DNA of 64,000 nucleotides from an uncultured Bacteroides sp. (GTDB lineage Bacteria > Bacteroidota > Bacteroidia > Bacteroidales > Bacteroidaceae). The stretch is taken from assembly GCA_944321495.1 (NCBI GenBank), contig CALULP010000012.1, positions 1 through 64,000 of the forward strand, given 5' to 3'. Positions 18,501 through 25,812 of this stretch are shown piece after piece. The notes below the pieces were generated by a model that was not told where the DNA came from, did no database searches, and saw nothing but the letters and a program-made list of their open reading frames with translations. The position numbers were made by a program, and so were the translations under genes. Each line of letters begins with the position of its first letter. Position 1 is the first letter of the stretch.

Positions 18501-20007
18501 GGTGGGAGATGCTTCCATGAAAGTGGATGTGCTCAATACCACTTATAATATCAGGGACAGTATCCTTATCACGCCGGACGGGCTGACTTTTCGCAACAAC
18601 CGTGTATTTGACACGCAGGGCCATGAAGGGCGGGTGAGCGGGTATCTGCGTTACCAGCATTTCAAGCACTTGGAGTACAATTTCAACTTCAATGTAAACA
18701 ACATGTTGGTGATGAACACCAAGGAGTCGCCCGATTACCCGTTTTATGGGACGGTGTATGCCACGGGTAGTGCCACCATAGCCGGCAATGAGCGTGACGG
18801 AGTGAACATCGACGTGGGGATGACGACCAACCGCAATACCATTTTTACGTACATCAAAGACCAGGTGACTTCGGCGGCAAGCAACCAGTTTATACATTTT
18901 GTGGACAAGACTCCGCGCCGTGCCGTGCGCGACACGTTGGCGCTTTCCGGTTACGAACGCGACCGGCAAAGTACAACCGCGCAGGAGGGCAATGCCGATA
19001 TCCGCCTGAACCTGGCTATTGATGCCACTCCCGAAGCCACTATGCGCATTGTCATGGACCCGGCGGCCGGCGACTACATCAGCGGGCGGGGCAGCGGCAA
19101 TATCCGTACAGAGTTTTACAACAAGGGAGATGTGAAGATGTTCGGCAATTATAATATTGACCAAGGCATTTATAAGTTCAGCCTGCAGGAGGTGATACGC
19201 AAGGACTTTACGATTGACGAGGGAAGTACCATCGTCTTCAATGGCGCGCCGTTGGACGCCACACTCGACATCAATGCGCGCTACACCGTGAACTCCGTGT
19301 CGCTCAACGACCTGATGCCCAATGCCGGCATGTTGGGCTTGGACCAGACGAACGTCAAGGTAGATTGCCTGATGAACCTTAGCGGGCAACTTACTTCGCC
19401 GGGCATCAAGATGGACTTGGAGTTCCCCAACGAGCGGGATGAGGTGCAGACCATTGTGCGCAGCTACATCACCACCGACGAGGAGATGAGCATGCAGATA
19501 CTCTACCTGCTGAGCATAGGCAAGTTCTATGCCTCCGAGAGCGCGGGCGGAACGCAGAACTCCGATGTCATGTCCAGTGTCCTTTCCTCCACCTTGTCCG
19601 GCCAGTTGAGCAACGCGCTTTCCAACATCATCGACAACAACAACTGGAACGTGGGCACCAATCTCAGCACCGGCGAACGCGGGTGGACGGACGTGGAGTT
19701 CGAGGGCATGCTGTCCGGCCAGTTGCTCAACAACCGCCTGCTCATTAACGGCAACTTCGGCTATCGCGACAATCCGCTGTCGAACACCAACTTCGTGGGC
19801 GACTTCGAGGCCGAGTGGCTGGTGAACCGTTCGGGCACCATCCGCCTGAAGGCCTACAACGAGACCAACGACCGCTACTACACCCGCACCAACCTCACCA
19901 CGCAGGGCATCGGCATCATCTTCAAGAAAGACTTCAACAAGTGGAGCGAACTGCTCTTTTGGAACCGCTGGAAGTTGCGCCGCCTCAAGCAACGGCAAGG
20001 GGATTAG
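15520..20007 (+). CDS. tamB: TamB-like translocation/assembly protein (AsmA/DUF490)
   Basis: A 1495-residue envelope protein: one N-terminal membrane anchor (IVLGIYIGTILLLNIP), then a very long beta-rich periplasmic part with AsmA-like repeats, and the TamB C-terminal domain (last 350 residues, with GNYNIDQGIYKFSLQE and LDINARYTVNSVSLNDL). TamB works with an Omp85 protein in outer-membrane assembly or lipid transport. No ATG is available: the first standard start is GTG at 15520. However, the frame is open back to 15484 and would add basic residues (KKLKS) just before the anchor, as a membrane anchor needs. The true start may be a non-standard codon such as CTG at 15484. Confidence 0.88.
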   Translation: MVGIVLGIYIGTILLLNIPYIQHRMSLLVADELGKVLQSELVIGRIDIGLLNRIIVDDLLLEDRSGTDMLRVARLSAKFDILPLFEGKISISNVQLYGFDINLNKPTPGGEPNFRFVLDAFAPKDTLRRKSPLDLRINSILIRRGRLSYHVLSENYTPGKFNPNHIGLRNIIANISLKALQPDSINVAVKRMSVEEEHSGFALEKLNFKLVGNNRGARVEDFAIGLPHSKLEMDTIRVAYDSLSLSKDQLQNARVSFRMLPSRLVLQDLSAFVPAFASFNEELQMELEANGTLDQLECPHILLYSSDRHFRLSGNISLQDLTHPSDIYVYGNLSNLYADRAGVEFFVRNLGRKGQGVPPVLERLGTVSFRGQVSGYFTDLVMYGRTQTDLGEVNTDIKLSSDREKGWFAYSGAMHTRDFELGKALGNDKLGRITFNVDVDGNHREGQYPAITMAGLVSALDYSGYTYHNISLDGEYKQGGFDGKVTLDDVNGVVKLNGSINASSSTPTFNFLAEIEHFRPHDLNLTRKFEDTEFSVKVKADFTGGTLDEMNGVINVDSLLCKSPDRSYFLDNIKVEALEDSGERQRLVLTSDFMDGTVEGNYSYRTLPVGVQNILRRYVPTLLLQKGRIQQTDNDFRFNLHIYNTEVLSDMFQLPVKVYTHSTLAGAFNDKAGRMRVEGYFPRLRYGSRFIESAMVLCENPDDRLHALARLTNRRENSAVNVSVEANAHEDQVVATLNWGNNGLVTYSGKLAARTRFIRQEALPDSTASGKKAHVRKRLSPAPLKTLVDIQRTSVIVNDTLWEIHPSQVRVDSGKVHIDNFYFSHGERHLRIHGTLSKSAQDTVRMDLQDINIGYVFDIADLGVNFQGEATGPAFACGVLDTPVMSTDLFIRNFGLNDGLLGDAQIHGEWHHQVKGIYMDARIQEENIARTHVQGYIYPIKPNGSLDLHIDADNTNMRFIHYFMRNITSDFSGRVKGKVHFYGRFKALAMEGNVVGDASMKVDVLNTTYNIRDSILITPDGLTFRNNRVFDTQGHEGRVSGYLRYQHFKHLEYNFNFNVNNMLVMNTKESPDYPFYGTVYATGSATIAGNERDGVNIDVGMTTNRNTIFTYIKDQVTSAASNQFIHFVDKTPRRAVRDTLALSGYERDRQSTTAQEGNADIRLNLAIDATPEATMRIVMDPAAGDYISGRGSGNIRTEFYNKGDVKMFGNYNIDQGIYKFSLQEVIRKDFTIDEGSTIVFNGAPLDATLDINARYTVNSVSLNDLMPNAGMLGLDQTNVKVDCLMNLSGQLTSPGIKMDLEFPNERDEVQTIVRSYITTDEEMSMQILYLLSIGKFYASESAGGTQNSDVMSSVLSSTLSGQLSNALSNIIDNNNWNVGTNLSTGERGWTDVEFEGMLSGQLLNNRLLINGNFGYRDNPLSNTNFVGDFEAEWLVNRSGTIRLKAYNETNDRYYTRTNLTTQGIGIIFKKDFNKWSELLFWNRWKLRRLKQRQGD

Positions 20008-20117
20008 GTGTTAGCGATTAGGTGTTAGTGATTAGGTACCGGGTTAGTATGTGTCATTAATCGCTAACACCTAATCACTAACACCTAATCACTAATACTT
20101 AACACCTAATACCTAAC
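20002..20117. repeat. TTAGTGA-type heptamer repeats forming a long hairpin
   Basis: The gap between the convergent genes tamB and queF is made almost wholly of 7-bp units of the form TTAGTGA, TTAGGTG or TTAGCGA, then their complements. The arm 20011-20037 pairs with 20069-20095: 27 bp with one mismatch and a 31-nt loop. It may serve as a two-way terminator. Related repeats lie at 21431, 54336 and 61009. Confidence 0.85.
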
Positions 20118-20119
20118 AT

Positions 20120-20575
20120 TCACTCCCTGCCCATCAGCCTCCGTTCCGCCAGCTCGGCGTACTTTGTGTCCGGTCGCCCGTAGTTGGCGTAGGGATAGAT
20201 GGATATGCCTCCGCGCGGGGTGAAGTAGCCCGTCACTTCGATGTACTTAGGATTCATCAGCCGGATGAGGTCGTCCAGGATGATGTTCACGCAGTCTTCG
20301 TGGAAGGCGCCGTGGTTACGGAAGCTGAACAGGTACAGCTTCAGGCTCTTGCTCTCCACCATCTTCACGTCGGGGATGTACGAGATGCGTATCTCGGCAA
20401 AGTCCGGTTGTCCGGTGATGGGGCACAGGCTGGTGAACTCGGGGCAGTTGAATCGTACCCAGTAGTCGCGCTCCGGATGGCGGTTGTCGAAGGCCTCGAG
20501 CACCTCCGGGGCATAGTCCTGCCGGTACGTGGTCTTGCCGCCCAGCAGGGTCAGTTGGTCTTTCAGTTCTTTCAT
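20120..20575 (-). CDS. queF: NADPH-dependent 7-cyano-7-deazaguanine (preQ0) reductase
   Basis: Cytoplasmic enzyme that reduces the nitrile of preQ0 to the amine preQ1 in queuosine synthesis. 151 residues, the short single-domain form. The core [20 protein letters not shown] contains the catalytic cysteine and the QueF NADPH motif [20 protein letters not shown] follows. It is the last of three queuosine genes on this strand. Confidence 0.95.
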   Translation of the reverse strand: MKELKDQLTLLGGKTTYRQDYAPEVLEAFDNRHPERDYWVRFNCPEFTSLCPITGQPDFAEIRISYIPDVKMVESKSLKLYLFSFRNHGAFHEDCVNIILDDLIRLMNPKYIEVTGYFTPRGGISIYPYANYGRPDTKYAELAERRLMGRE

Positions 20576-20674
20576 GAGGTATGTATATTTATGTTTTTAT
20601 AGGTGATATTCGGGCCTGGGCAGGCATCCCGGCAGGGCTGGGTCGCCTGCCCGGCGGTGCTCAGGTACCAGATG

Positions 20675-20728
20675 GGCAACCCTGTCACTGGAGTGGCACG
20701 ACCCTGCCACTGGAGTGAAAGGGTTGCC
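20675..20728. repeat. 22-bp tandem array, family E, 2 copies, closed by a 9-bp inverted repeat
   Basis: The core CACTGGAGTG occurs at 20686-20695 and 20708-20717, 22 bp apart, and the two 22-bp units (20679-20700, 20701-20722) differ at few positions. The pair is enclosed by GGCAACCCT (20675-20683) and AGGGTTGCC (20720-20728). Upstream, GGGCAGGC (20618-20625) and GCCTGCCC (20645-20652) form another inverted repeat. The region is between queC and queF. Confidence 0.6.
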
Positions 20729-20740
20729 GGTCCGGCATCT

Positions 20741-21430
20741 TTACCTTGCCGGGGTGCTTCCCGAGGTCTGCTTCGCGGCTTGTTGGGCAAGGTATTGCTC
20801 CAACCCCTCGCGGCGCAGCTTGCAGGCGGGGCAGTGGCCGCATCCGTCGCCGGGGATGCCGTTGTAGCAGGTCAGCGTGTCTTGGCGCACCAGGTCGAGC
20901 ACGCCCAGGCGGTCGGCCAGCGCCCAGGTCTGGGCCTTGTCGAGCCACATCAGGGGGGTGTGGATGACGAATTGCGCGTCCATCGCCAGGTTCAGTGTCA
21001 CGTTCATCGAGCGGATGAACGAGTCGCGGCAGTCGGGATAGCCGCTGAAGTCGGTCTGCGACACGCCCGTCACCAGGTGCCGGATGCCCCGCTCGCGGGC
21101 ATGGACGGCGGCGATGGCCAGGAAGAACAGGTTGCGCCCGGGCACGAAGGTATTGGGCACGCCCCCGGCGGGCTGCTCTCGGTCCATGGGCATCGTGGTG
21201 TCCGTCAGCGCGTTGTGCCCCAGGCGGCCGATGAGGGGGGCGTCCATCACTTGGAAGTCCACGCCGGCCTTGGCGGCTATGGCGCGTGCCAGTTCCACTT
21301 CTTTCTCGTGCTTCTGCCCGTAACGGAAGCTTAGGGCATGCACTTCGGTAAACTCTTGTTTGGCCCAAAACAGGCAGGTGGTGGAGTCTTGTCCGCCACT
21401 GAAGATGACTAATGCGGGTTCGTTGTACAT
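20741..21430 (-). CDS. queC: 7-cyano-7-deazaguanine (preQ0) synthase
   Basis: ATP-dependent enzyme that turns 7-carboxy-7-deazaguanine and ammonia into preQ0. 229 residues. The PP-loop [15 protein letters not shown] lies at residues 9-23. The C-terminal zinc site has four cysteines (C at TCYNGIP, then CGHCPACK). It lies between the precursor transporter and queF on the same strand, so the three genes make, import and reduce the same intermediates. Confidence 0.95.
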   Translation of the reverse strand: MYNEPALVIFSGGQDSTTCLFWAKQEFTEVHALSFRYGQKHEKEVELARAIAAKAGVDFQVMDAPLIGRLGHNALTDTTMPMDREQPAGGVPNTFVPGRNLFFLAIAAVHARERGIRHLVTGVSQTDFSGYPDCRDSFIRSMNVTLNLAMDAQFVIHTPLMWLDKAQTWALADRLGVLDLVRQDTLTCYNGIPGDGCGHCPACKLRREGLEQYLAQQAAKQTSGSTPAR

Positions 21431-21521
21431 GATGATTAGTGATTAGTGATTAGTGATTAGCGGTTAGTGTTTAGTGATTAGTGCTTTTCGTGCATTAATC
21501 ACTAATCGCTGAACACTATCC
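21431..21521. repeat. TTAGTGA heptamer repeats upstream of queC
   Basis: Direct TTAGTGA units (21435-21483) are followed by the complement TCACTAA (from 21498). A stem of about 20 bp with four mismatches can form around the short loop at 21484-21491. The block separates the transporter gene from queC. Confidence 0.75.
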
Positions 21522-21529
21522 CGTTATGA

Positions 21530-22210
21530 TTAGACCTCTCTGATTTTCCAAATCTTATAGGATATGCCTTCGTCGTACACGTTGCTGCCGTCCAGGCGCT
21601 TCACGGCCTTCACCACGCGGATGGTGAGGGGCAGGACGATGACTTCGTAGAGCGACTTCAGCACGATTTGCAACGCCATCATCACCAGCAGTTCCCGCCA
21701 GGCGATGATGCCTCCGAAGGCGATGGGGAAGAAGATGAGCGAGTCCGCCGTCTCGCCCGCCACCGTCGACACGATGGCCCGCAGCGAGAAGCGCCGCCCC
21801 CGGCTGGCCAGCTTCATGCGGCTCATGACGTAGGCGTTGAGGAACGACCCGGTGAGGAAGGCCAGCAGGCTGGCCACCACGATGCGGGGCGCCATGCCGA
21901 ACACGAAGTTGAAGTGCTCCTCGCCCTCCCAGAACGGGGCGGCGGGCAGGGCCACGGCTGCCAGCCCCAGCCCTACGACGAAGAAGTTCATGGCAAAGCC
22001 GCTCCAGATGATGAGCCTTGCCTTGCGGAAGCCCCACACTTCGGCGATGCAGTCGTTGATGATGTAGGAGATGGGGAACACGAGCAGCCCTGCCGTTACG
22101 GTGAGGCTTCCCAGCTGGATGACTTTGGTCTCGAGGAGGTTTGCCGCGATGAGGCATACGTTGAACAGTATGCCGAGCAGCATGAATGGGATGGATACTT
22201 GTTGTTTCAT
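21530..22210 (-). CDS. yhhQ: Queuosine precursor transporter (YhhQ/VUT family)
   Basis: A 226-residue inner-membrane protein with about six hydrophobic segments. It has the family segment FPISYIINDCIAEVWGFRKA near residues 45-65 and a later GETADSLIFFPIAFGG. Relatives import preQ0, preQ1 or queuine. It is the first gene before queC and queF, which supports salvage alongside synthesis. The segment upstream of the gene folds into GCCGC-CAGTA-GCGGC, but I could not match it to a preQ1 riboswitch. Confidence 0.92.
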   Translation of the reverse strand: MKQQVSIPFMLLGILFNVCLIAANLLETKVIQLGSLTVTAGLLVFPISYIINDCIAEVWGFRKARLIIWSGFAMNFFVVGLGLAAVALPAAPFWEGEEHFNFVFGMAPRIVVASLLAFLTGSFLNAYVMSRMKLASRGRRFSLRAIVSTVAGETADSLIFFPIAFGGIIAWRELLVMMALQIVLKSLYEVIVLPLTIRVVKAVKRLDGSNVYDEGISYKIWKIREV

Positions 22211-22282
22211 CGTTCTTGTTTTTTACGTGGTTTCCTGGAATACACGGCCGCTACTGGCGGCATCATACGTCTTTTCGGGCTG

Positions 22283-22290
22283 CAAAGATA
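22283..22290 (-). promoter_or_regulatory. -7 element, yhhQ-queC-queF promoter
   Basis: The minus strand reads TATCTTTG, with a predicted start near 22276 and a 66-nt leader. Confidence 0.6.
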
Positions 22291-22312
22291 AGGCATCCCC
22301 GGCAAACAAGCA

Positions 22313-22351
22313 ACGGGGCAGGCGGATTTTCTGTGTTTCCGTCTGCCCCGT
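22313..22351 (-). terminator. Terminator of the HAD-thioesterase gene
   Basis: ACGGGGCAGGCGGA (22313-22326) pairs with TCCGTCTGCCCCGT (22338-22351), 14 bp with one G-T pair, 27 nt past the stop of the HAD gene. A T-rich stretch follows on the minus strand. Confidence 0.65.
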
Positions 22352-22377
22352 GAATAGGTTCCTATGTTTTTTCTCCC

Positions 22378-23610
22378 TTACCTTTTTTTCAGCACGCTGT
22401 TCATTACCCGGATGGAGGACACCAGTTTGTTGGTAGAGGTGAAGATGTCCACGTTCCATACGTGCGAGGAGCGGCCGCGGTGTACAATGGTGGCCACGGC
22501 ACGTACCGTGTCGCCTTCGTGGGCCGATGAGATGTGGTTGCCGCTGACTTGCATGCCCACCACCGCTTCGTCGGGTTGGCAGGATATCATGGAACCCAGT
22601 CCTGCCACGGTTTCGGCAAGCGCCAGCGTGGCTCCCCCGTGCAGGATGCCGAAGGGTTGGCGCGTGCGTTCGTCCACCGGCATGGTGGCTTCCACACGTT
22701 CGGGCGAGGCATAAGTATATTGTATGCCCAGGTTGCCCATCAAGGCGTGTTTGGCTTGTTCGTTGAGCAAGTCAAGGGGAATTTCGGATGCATGTACTTC
22801 GGCCAGGATGAGTTTCTCCACGGCCTGTGCCACGCCGTCTTCTTCGCTGGATGCCGTCACATAGTCGGCACAACGTTTCACGGAGTCTTGCGAGTGTCCC
22901 ATGGCGATGCCGATGCCTGCCAGTTGGAGCATGGTGACGTCTGCCACGCCGTCGCCTATGGCTATCACTTCTTCGCGCTGCACGCCCAATTGTTCCATCA
23001 AGACCCCCAGGGTATTGGCCTTGTCGATGCCGCAGGGCACTACTTCCAGGAAATAGGATTCGGAAGGGAATACGTCGAGCGCACCGGCCAGGCGCCGTTT
23101 CCAGTGCGATTCCAGGTCGCGCAGGGCAGGTTCGTCATCGCTTACCAGTACGCATTTGCAGGGCGCAAAGTCGATGGCGGTGGAAAATTCTTCTTCCGGT
23201 ATGATTTTTAAGTTGTTGAGCTTGGCTTCGGCTTGGATGTAGGCATTCCCGGGGTCGTTGGTAAGCAGGGTGTCGTCGTGGTAGGTGAAGATGGAGAAGT
23301 TGTTTTTCCGCGCTTTCTTCTCCAGGTAAGGAATCATTTCCGGATTGATACGCCGTTCGAAGATGATTTCCCCGTTTTCGGCTTTGATGATTTGGCATCC
23401 GTTGTAGGACACCACAAATCCGCCGAAGTGTCCCAACTCCAATGCTTGTGCCAAAGGCATGAGCCCGTAGGTGGGGCGGCCTGAGGCCAAGACGATGCGT
23501 ACTCCCATGTGTTGCACTTTCAGCAAGGCGGAAAGGGTGCGCTTGCTGATTTCTTTCGCGTCGTTGAGCAATGTCCCGTCTACGTCGAGGACTAATAATT
23601 TGTACTTCAT
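22378..23610 (-). CDS. HAD-IIB (Cof-type) phosphatase fused to a hotdog thioesterase
   Basis: A 410-residue fusion. Residues 1-270 are a Cof-type HAD phosphatase: LLVLDVDGTLLN with the nucleophile aspartate at residue 8, RIVLASGR, and IAIGDGVADVTMLQLAG near 217. Residues 280-410 are a PaaI/YdiI-type hotdog thioesterase (FGILHGGATLALAETVAGLG). Such hotdog enzymes cleave small acyl-CoAs, including 1,4-dihydroxy-2-naphthoyl-CoA in menaquinone synthesis. The HAD substrate is probably a sugar phosphate or a flavin precursor. How the two activities are linked is unknown. It is a single gene with its own promoter and terminator. Confidence 0.88.
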   Translation of the reverse strand: MKYKLLVLDVDGTLLNDAKEISKRTLSALLKVQHMGVRIVLASGRPTYGLMPLAQALELGHFGGFVVSYNGCQIIKAENGEIIFERRINPEMIPYLEKKARKNNFSIFTYHDDTLLTNDPGNAYIQAEAKLNNLKIIPEEEFSTAIDFAPCKCVLVSDDEPALRDLESHWKRRLAGALDVFPSESYFLEVVPCGIDKANTLGVLMEQLGVQREEVIAIGDGVADVTMLQLAGIGIAMGHSQDSVKRCADYVTASSEEDGVAQAVEKLILAEVHASEIPLDLLNEQAKHALMGNLGIQYTYASPERVEATMPVDERTRQPFGILHGGATLALAETVAGLGSMISCQPDEAVVGMQVSGNHISSAHEGDTVRAVATIVHRGRSSHVWNVDIFTSTNKLVSSIRVMNSVLKKR

Positions 23611-23637
23611 GGCCGTTAGGTTTTTTAGTTCTGCTTA

Positions 23638-23645
23638 CAAATATA
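23638..23645 (-). promoter_or_regulatory. -7 element, HAD-thioesterase gene
   Basis: The minus strand reads TATATTTG, 28 nt before the ATG at 23610. Confidence 0.55.
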
Positions 23646-23805
23646 ACGAAAAGCAGGAAGAAAGTGTGTTTCCGGTAAGGAATATTTCTGTTTTTTTGTG
23701 GGGAACACAGGGCCGGGGATGGCTGTGCAGGAACACGGGGGGATCGGGAAAAGTCCCGGCTGATGGAAAATGATTTGCATCAAGGCATCTTTCGCGGAAA
23801 AAACT

Positions 23806-23813
23806 TATCTTTG
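23806..23813 (+). promoter_or_regulatory. -7 element, DUF4250 gene
   Basis: TATCTTTG, 41 nt before the ATG at 23855. Confidence 0.6.
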
Positions 23814-23854
23814 CCGCCGGTATTAGTTTTTTTAATTCTAAAGAGTTTTGAATC

Positions 23855-24031
23855 ATGAATTTGCCTGAAGATGCAATGATGCTTTACAGCTTCATCAACA
23901 TGAAACTCCGCGACTGCTATCCTTCTCTTGACGCTTTGTGCGAGGATATGGGAGTTGAAAAGAGCTTTTTGGTACAGAAATTGAAAACGGTGGGGTTTGA
24001 GTATAACCCGGTCAAGAACCGTTTCTGGTAA
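23855..24031 (+). CDS. DUF4250 family small protein
   Basis: A 58-residue protein, MNLPEDAMMLYSFINMKLRD to NPVKNRFW, which matches the DUF4250 family: a short helical protein with a likely helix-turn-helix shape (YPSLDALCEDMGVEKSFLVQ). No function is known. It has its own promoter and a strong terminator, so it is expressed by itself. It is convergent with the TrpB2 gene. Confidence 0.85.
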   Translation: MNLPEDAMMLYSFINMKLRDCYPSLDALCEDMGVEKSFLVQKLKTVGFEYNPVKNRFW

Positions 24032-24051
24032 TCGGGAAAAAGAGTAAGCGT

Positions 24052-24098
24052 AAGAGGGATGCCTTGGATATGCAGGGCATCCCTCTTTGCTGTTTTTT
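24052..24098. terminator. Two-way terminator, DUF4250 / TrpB2
   Basis: AAGAGGGATGCC (24052-24063) pairs perfectly with GGCATCCCTCTT (24076-24087), 12 bp. It is followed on the plus strand by TGCTGTTTTTTATT, and on the minus strand by ACTCTTTTT. Confidence 0.85.
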
Positions 24099-25458
24099 AT
24101 TGGGGAACTTCGTCGAGATTCTTTTCTATTTCTTCATCGCTCAGCTCATAGTTTACGAGGTCACCTGCCAAGTATTTGTCATAGGATGCCATGTCGATGA
24201 GGCCATGTCCGGAGAGGTTGAAGAGGATGACTTTTTCCTCGCCGGTAGCTTTGCATTTCTTGGCTTCGTTGATGGTGGCGGCTATGGCGTGGCACGATTC
24301 CGGGGCCGGGATGATGCCTTCTGCCCGGGCAAAGAGACAGCCTGCTTCGAACGATTCCAGTTGTTGGATGTCCACCGCTTCCATAAGTTTGTCTTTCAGC
24401 AGCTGGGAAACGATGACGCCGGCACCGTGATAACGCAAACCTCCGGCGTGGATGTTGGCGGGTGCGAAGTTGTGTCCCAGCGTGAACATAGGCAAGAGGG
24501 GGGTATATCCGGCTTCGTCCCCGAAGTCGTAACGGAATTTGCCTCGCGTCAATTTGGGGCAAGAAGCCGGTTCGGCAGCGATGAAGCGGGTGGTTTTCCC
24601 CTCCAGGATGTTGTGCCGCATGAACGGGAATGCGATGCCTCCGAAGTTGGAGCCTCCCCCGAAGCAGGCAATTACCATGTCGGGATATTCTCCTGCCATT
24701 TCCATCTGTTTTTCTGCTTCCAGCCCGATAACGGTCTGGTGCAGGGCTACGTGGCTTAACACGGATCCTAAGGTGTATTTGCAGTTGGGGGTGGTGCGTG
24801 CCAGCTCTATGGCTTCGGAGATGGCGGTGCCCAGCGAGCCTTGATGGTTGGGGCATGCGGTCAGGATGTCTTTTCCTGCACGTGTCGACATGGAGGGCGA
24901 AGGGGTGACTTGTGCCCCATACGTCTGCATGATACTTCGGCGATAGGGCTTCTGCTCGTAGCTGATTTTTACCTGGTAGACAGCGGCCTCCAGTCCGAAC
25001 AGGCGGGCGGCATACGACAGGGCGGCTCCCCATTGCCCGGCGCCGGTCTCGGTGGTGACATTGGTTACGCCTTCTTTTTTGCAGTAGTAGGCCTGGGGCA
25101 GGGCAGAGTTCAGCTTGTGCGACCCCATGGGGCTTACGCTTTCGTTTTTGAAGTAGATGTGCGCCGGGGTCCCGATGGCCTTTTCCAGTCCGTAGGCACG
25201 TACCAAGGGGGTGCTGCGGTAGTATTTGTACATGTCGCGTACTTCTTCGGGAATTTCAATCCAGGTGTCTGTCTGGTTCAGTTCCTGCCGGCAGAGTTCT
25301 TCGGCAAAGATGGGGAAGAGGTCTTCCGGCTTCAATGGTTGCTTGGTGGCAGGGTTCAGGGGGGGGAGTGGTTTGTTTTTCATGTCTGCCTGGATGTTGT
25401 ACCAATACCGGGGTATTTCGTCTTCAGGAAGCATGAATCTTTTTCTTTTTTCGCTCAT
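24097..25458 (-). CDS. trpB: TrpB2-type tryptophan synthase beta chain
   Basis: A 453-residue PLP enzyme of the TrpB2 branch, longer than the 400-residue TrpB1. The PLP lysine is in MGSHKLNSALPQAYYCKKEG, followed by TETGAGQWGAALS. The phosphate-binding glycines are in CFGGGSNFGGIAFPF. TrpB2 enzymes make tryptophan from serine and free indole. No trpA or other trp gene lies near, so it probably acts alone, for indole salvage. It has its own promoter (25488-25495). Confidence 0.92.
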   Translation of the reverse strand: MSEKRKRFMLPEDEIPRYWYNIQADMKNKPLPPLNPATKQPLKPEDLFPIFAEELCRQELNQTDTWIEIPEEVRDMYKYYRSTPLVRAYGLEKAIGTPAHIYFKNESVSPMGSHKLNSALPQAYYCKKEGVTNVTTETGAGQWGAALSYAARLFGLEAAVYQVKISYEQKPYRRSIMQTYGAQVTPSPSMSTRAGKDILTACPNHQGSLGTAISEAIELARTTPNCKYTLGSVLSHVALHQTVIGLEAEKQMEMAGEYPDMVIACFGGGSNFGGIAFPFMRHNILEGKTTRFIAAEPASCPKLTRGKFRYDFGDEAGYTPLLPMFTLGHNFAPANIHAGGLRYHGAGVIVSQLLKDKLMEAVDIQQLESFEAGCLFARAEGIIPAPESCHAIAATINEAKKCKATGEEKVILFNLSGHGLIDMASYDKYLAGDLVNYELSDEEIEKNLDEVPQ

Positions 25459-25487
25459 AATGTTTCTGTATTGGTTGATTAAGTGCC

Positions 25488-25495
25488 CAAATGTA
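25488..25495 (-). promoter_or_regulatory. -7 element, TrpB2 gene
   Basis: The minus strand reads TACATTTG, about 30 nt before the ATG. Confidence 0.55.
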
Positions 25496-25625
25496 GTGAT
25501 TATTTCGATATGAATGTCATTTTAGTAGATATTTCTTTTGAAATGGGAACGGAATGCCGTTTCCCCTCTTGCACGATTCATGCTTTTTGCGTTTCTTTGT
25601 CTTGACAAAGTACGGCATTGAAGGG

Positions 25626-25688
25626 GAATCATGCACGATGATTCCTAGAATCATGTACGATGATTCCCGGAATCATGTACGATGATTC
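25626..25688. repeat. 22-bp tandem array, family D, 3 copies
   Basis: GAATCATGCACGATGATTC at 25626-25644, then GAATCATGTACGATGATTC at 25648-25666 and 25670-25688: three 19-nt palindromes joined by 3 nt, an exact 22-bp period. Across the joint 25659-25675 the sequence is ATGATTCC-C-GGAATCAT, again a palindrome with a 1-nt centre. The array is in the 354-nt gap between the divergent TrpB2 and response-regulator genes, 125 nt before the latter. Nothing else clear was seen in this gap apart from the TrpB2 promoter. Confidence 0.85.
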
Positions 25689-25812
25689 CTCCCCGATGTG
25701 CCGGGAAAAGGCTTGAAATTTGAAGACATTTCCAGGTTGTTTCCAGATTCCGGGCTTTTATTTGTACTCTCCGATATTACTATATGTATAGGTCACGAAA
25801 AATAAGGTAGTC

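Noticed and set aside
18424..19998. A 524-codon open frame on the minus strand inside tamB
   Set aside because: It is the antisense shadow of a GC-rich, codon-biased stretch of tamB, has no family likeness, and tamB is well supported.
22211..22276. A preQ1 riboswitch in front of the queuosine transporter
   Set aside because: The leader has a 5-bp hairpin but not the conserved loop or A-rich tail of preQ1 classes as I know them.
23702..23760. Another tandem array (two GGAACAC copies)
   Set aside because: The copies are 28 bp apart, only 7 bp match, and the 22-bp period is not met.
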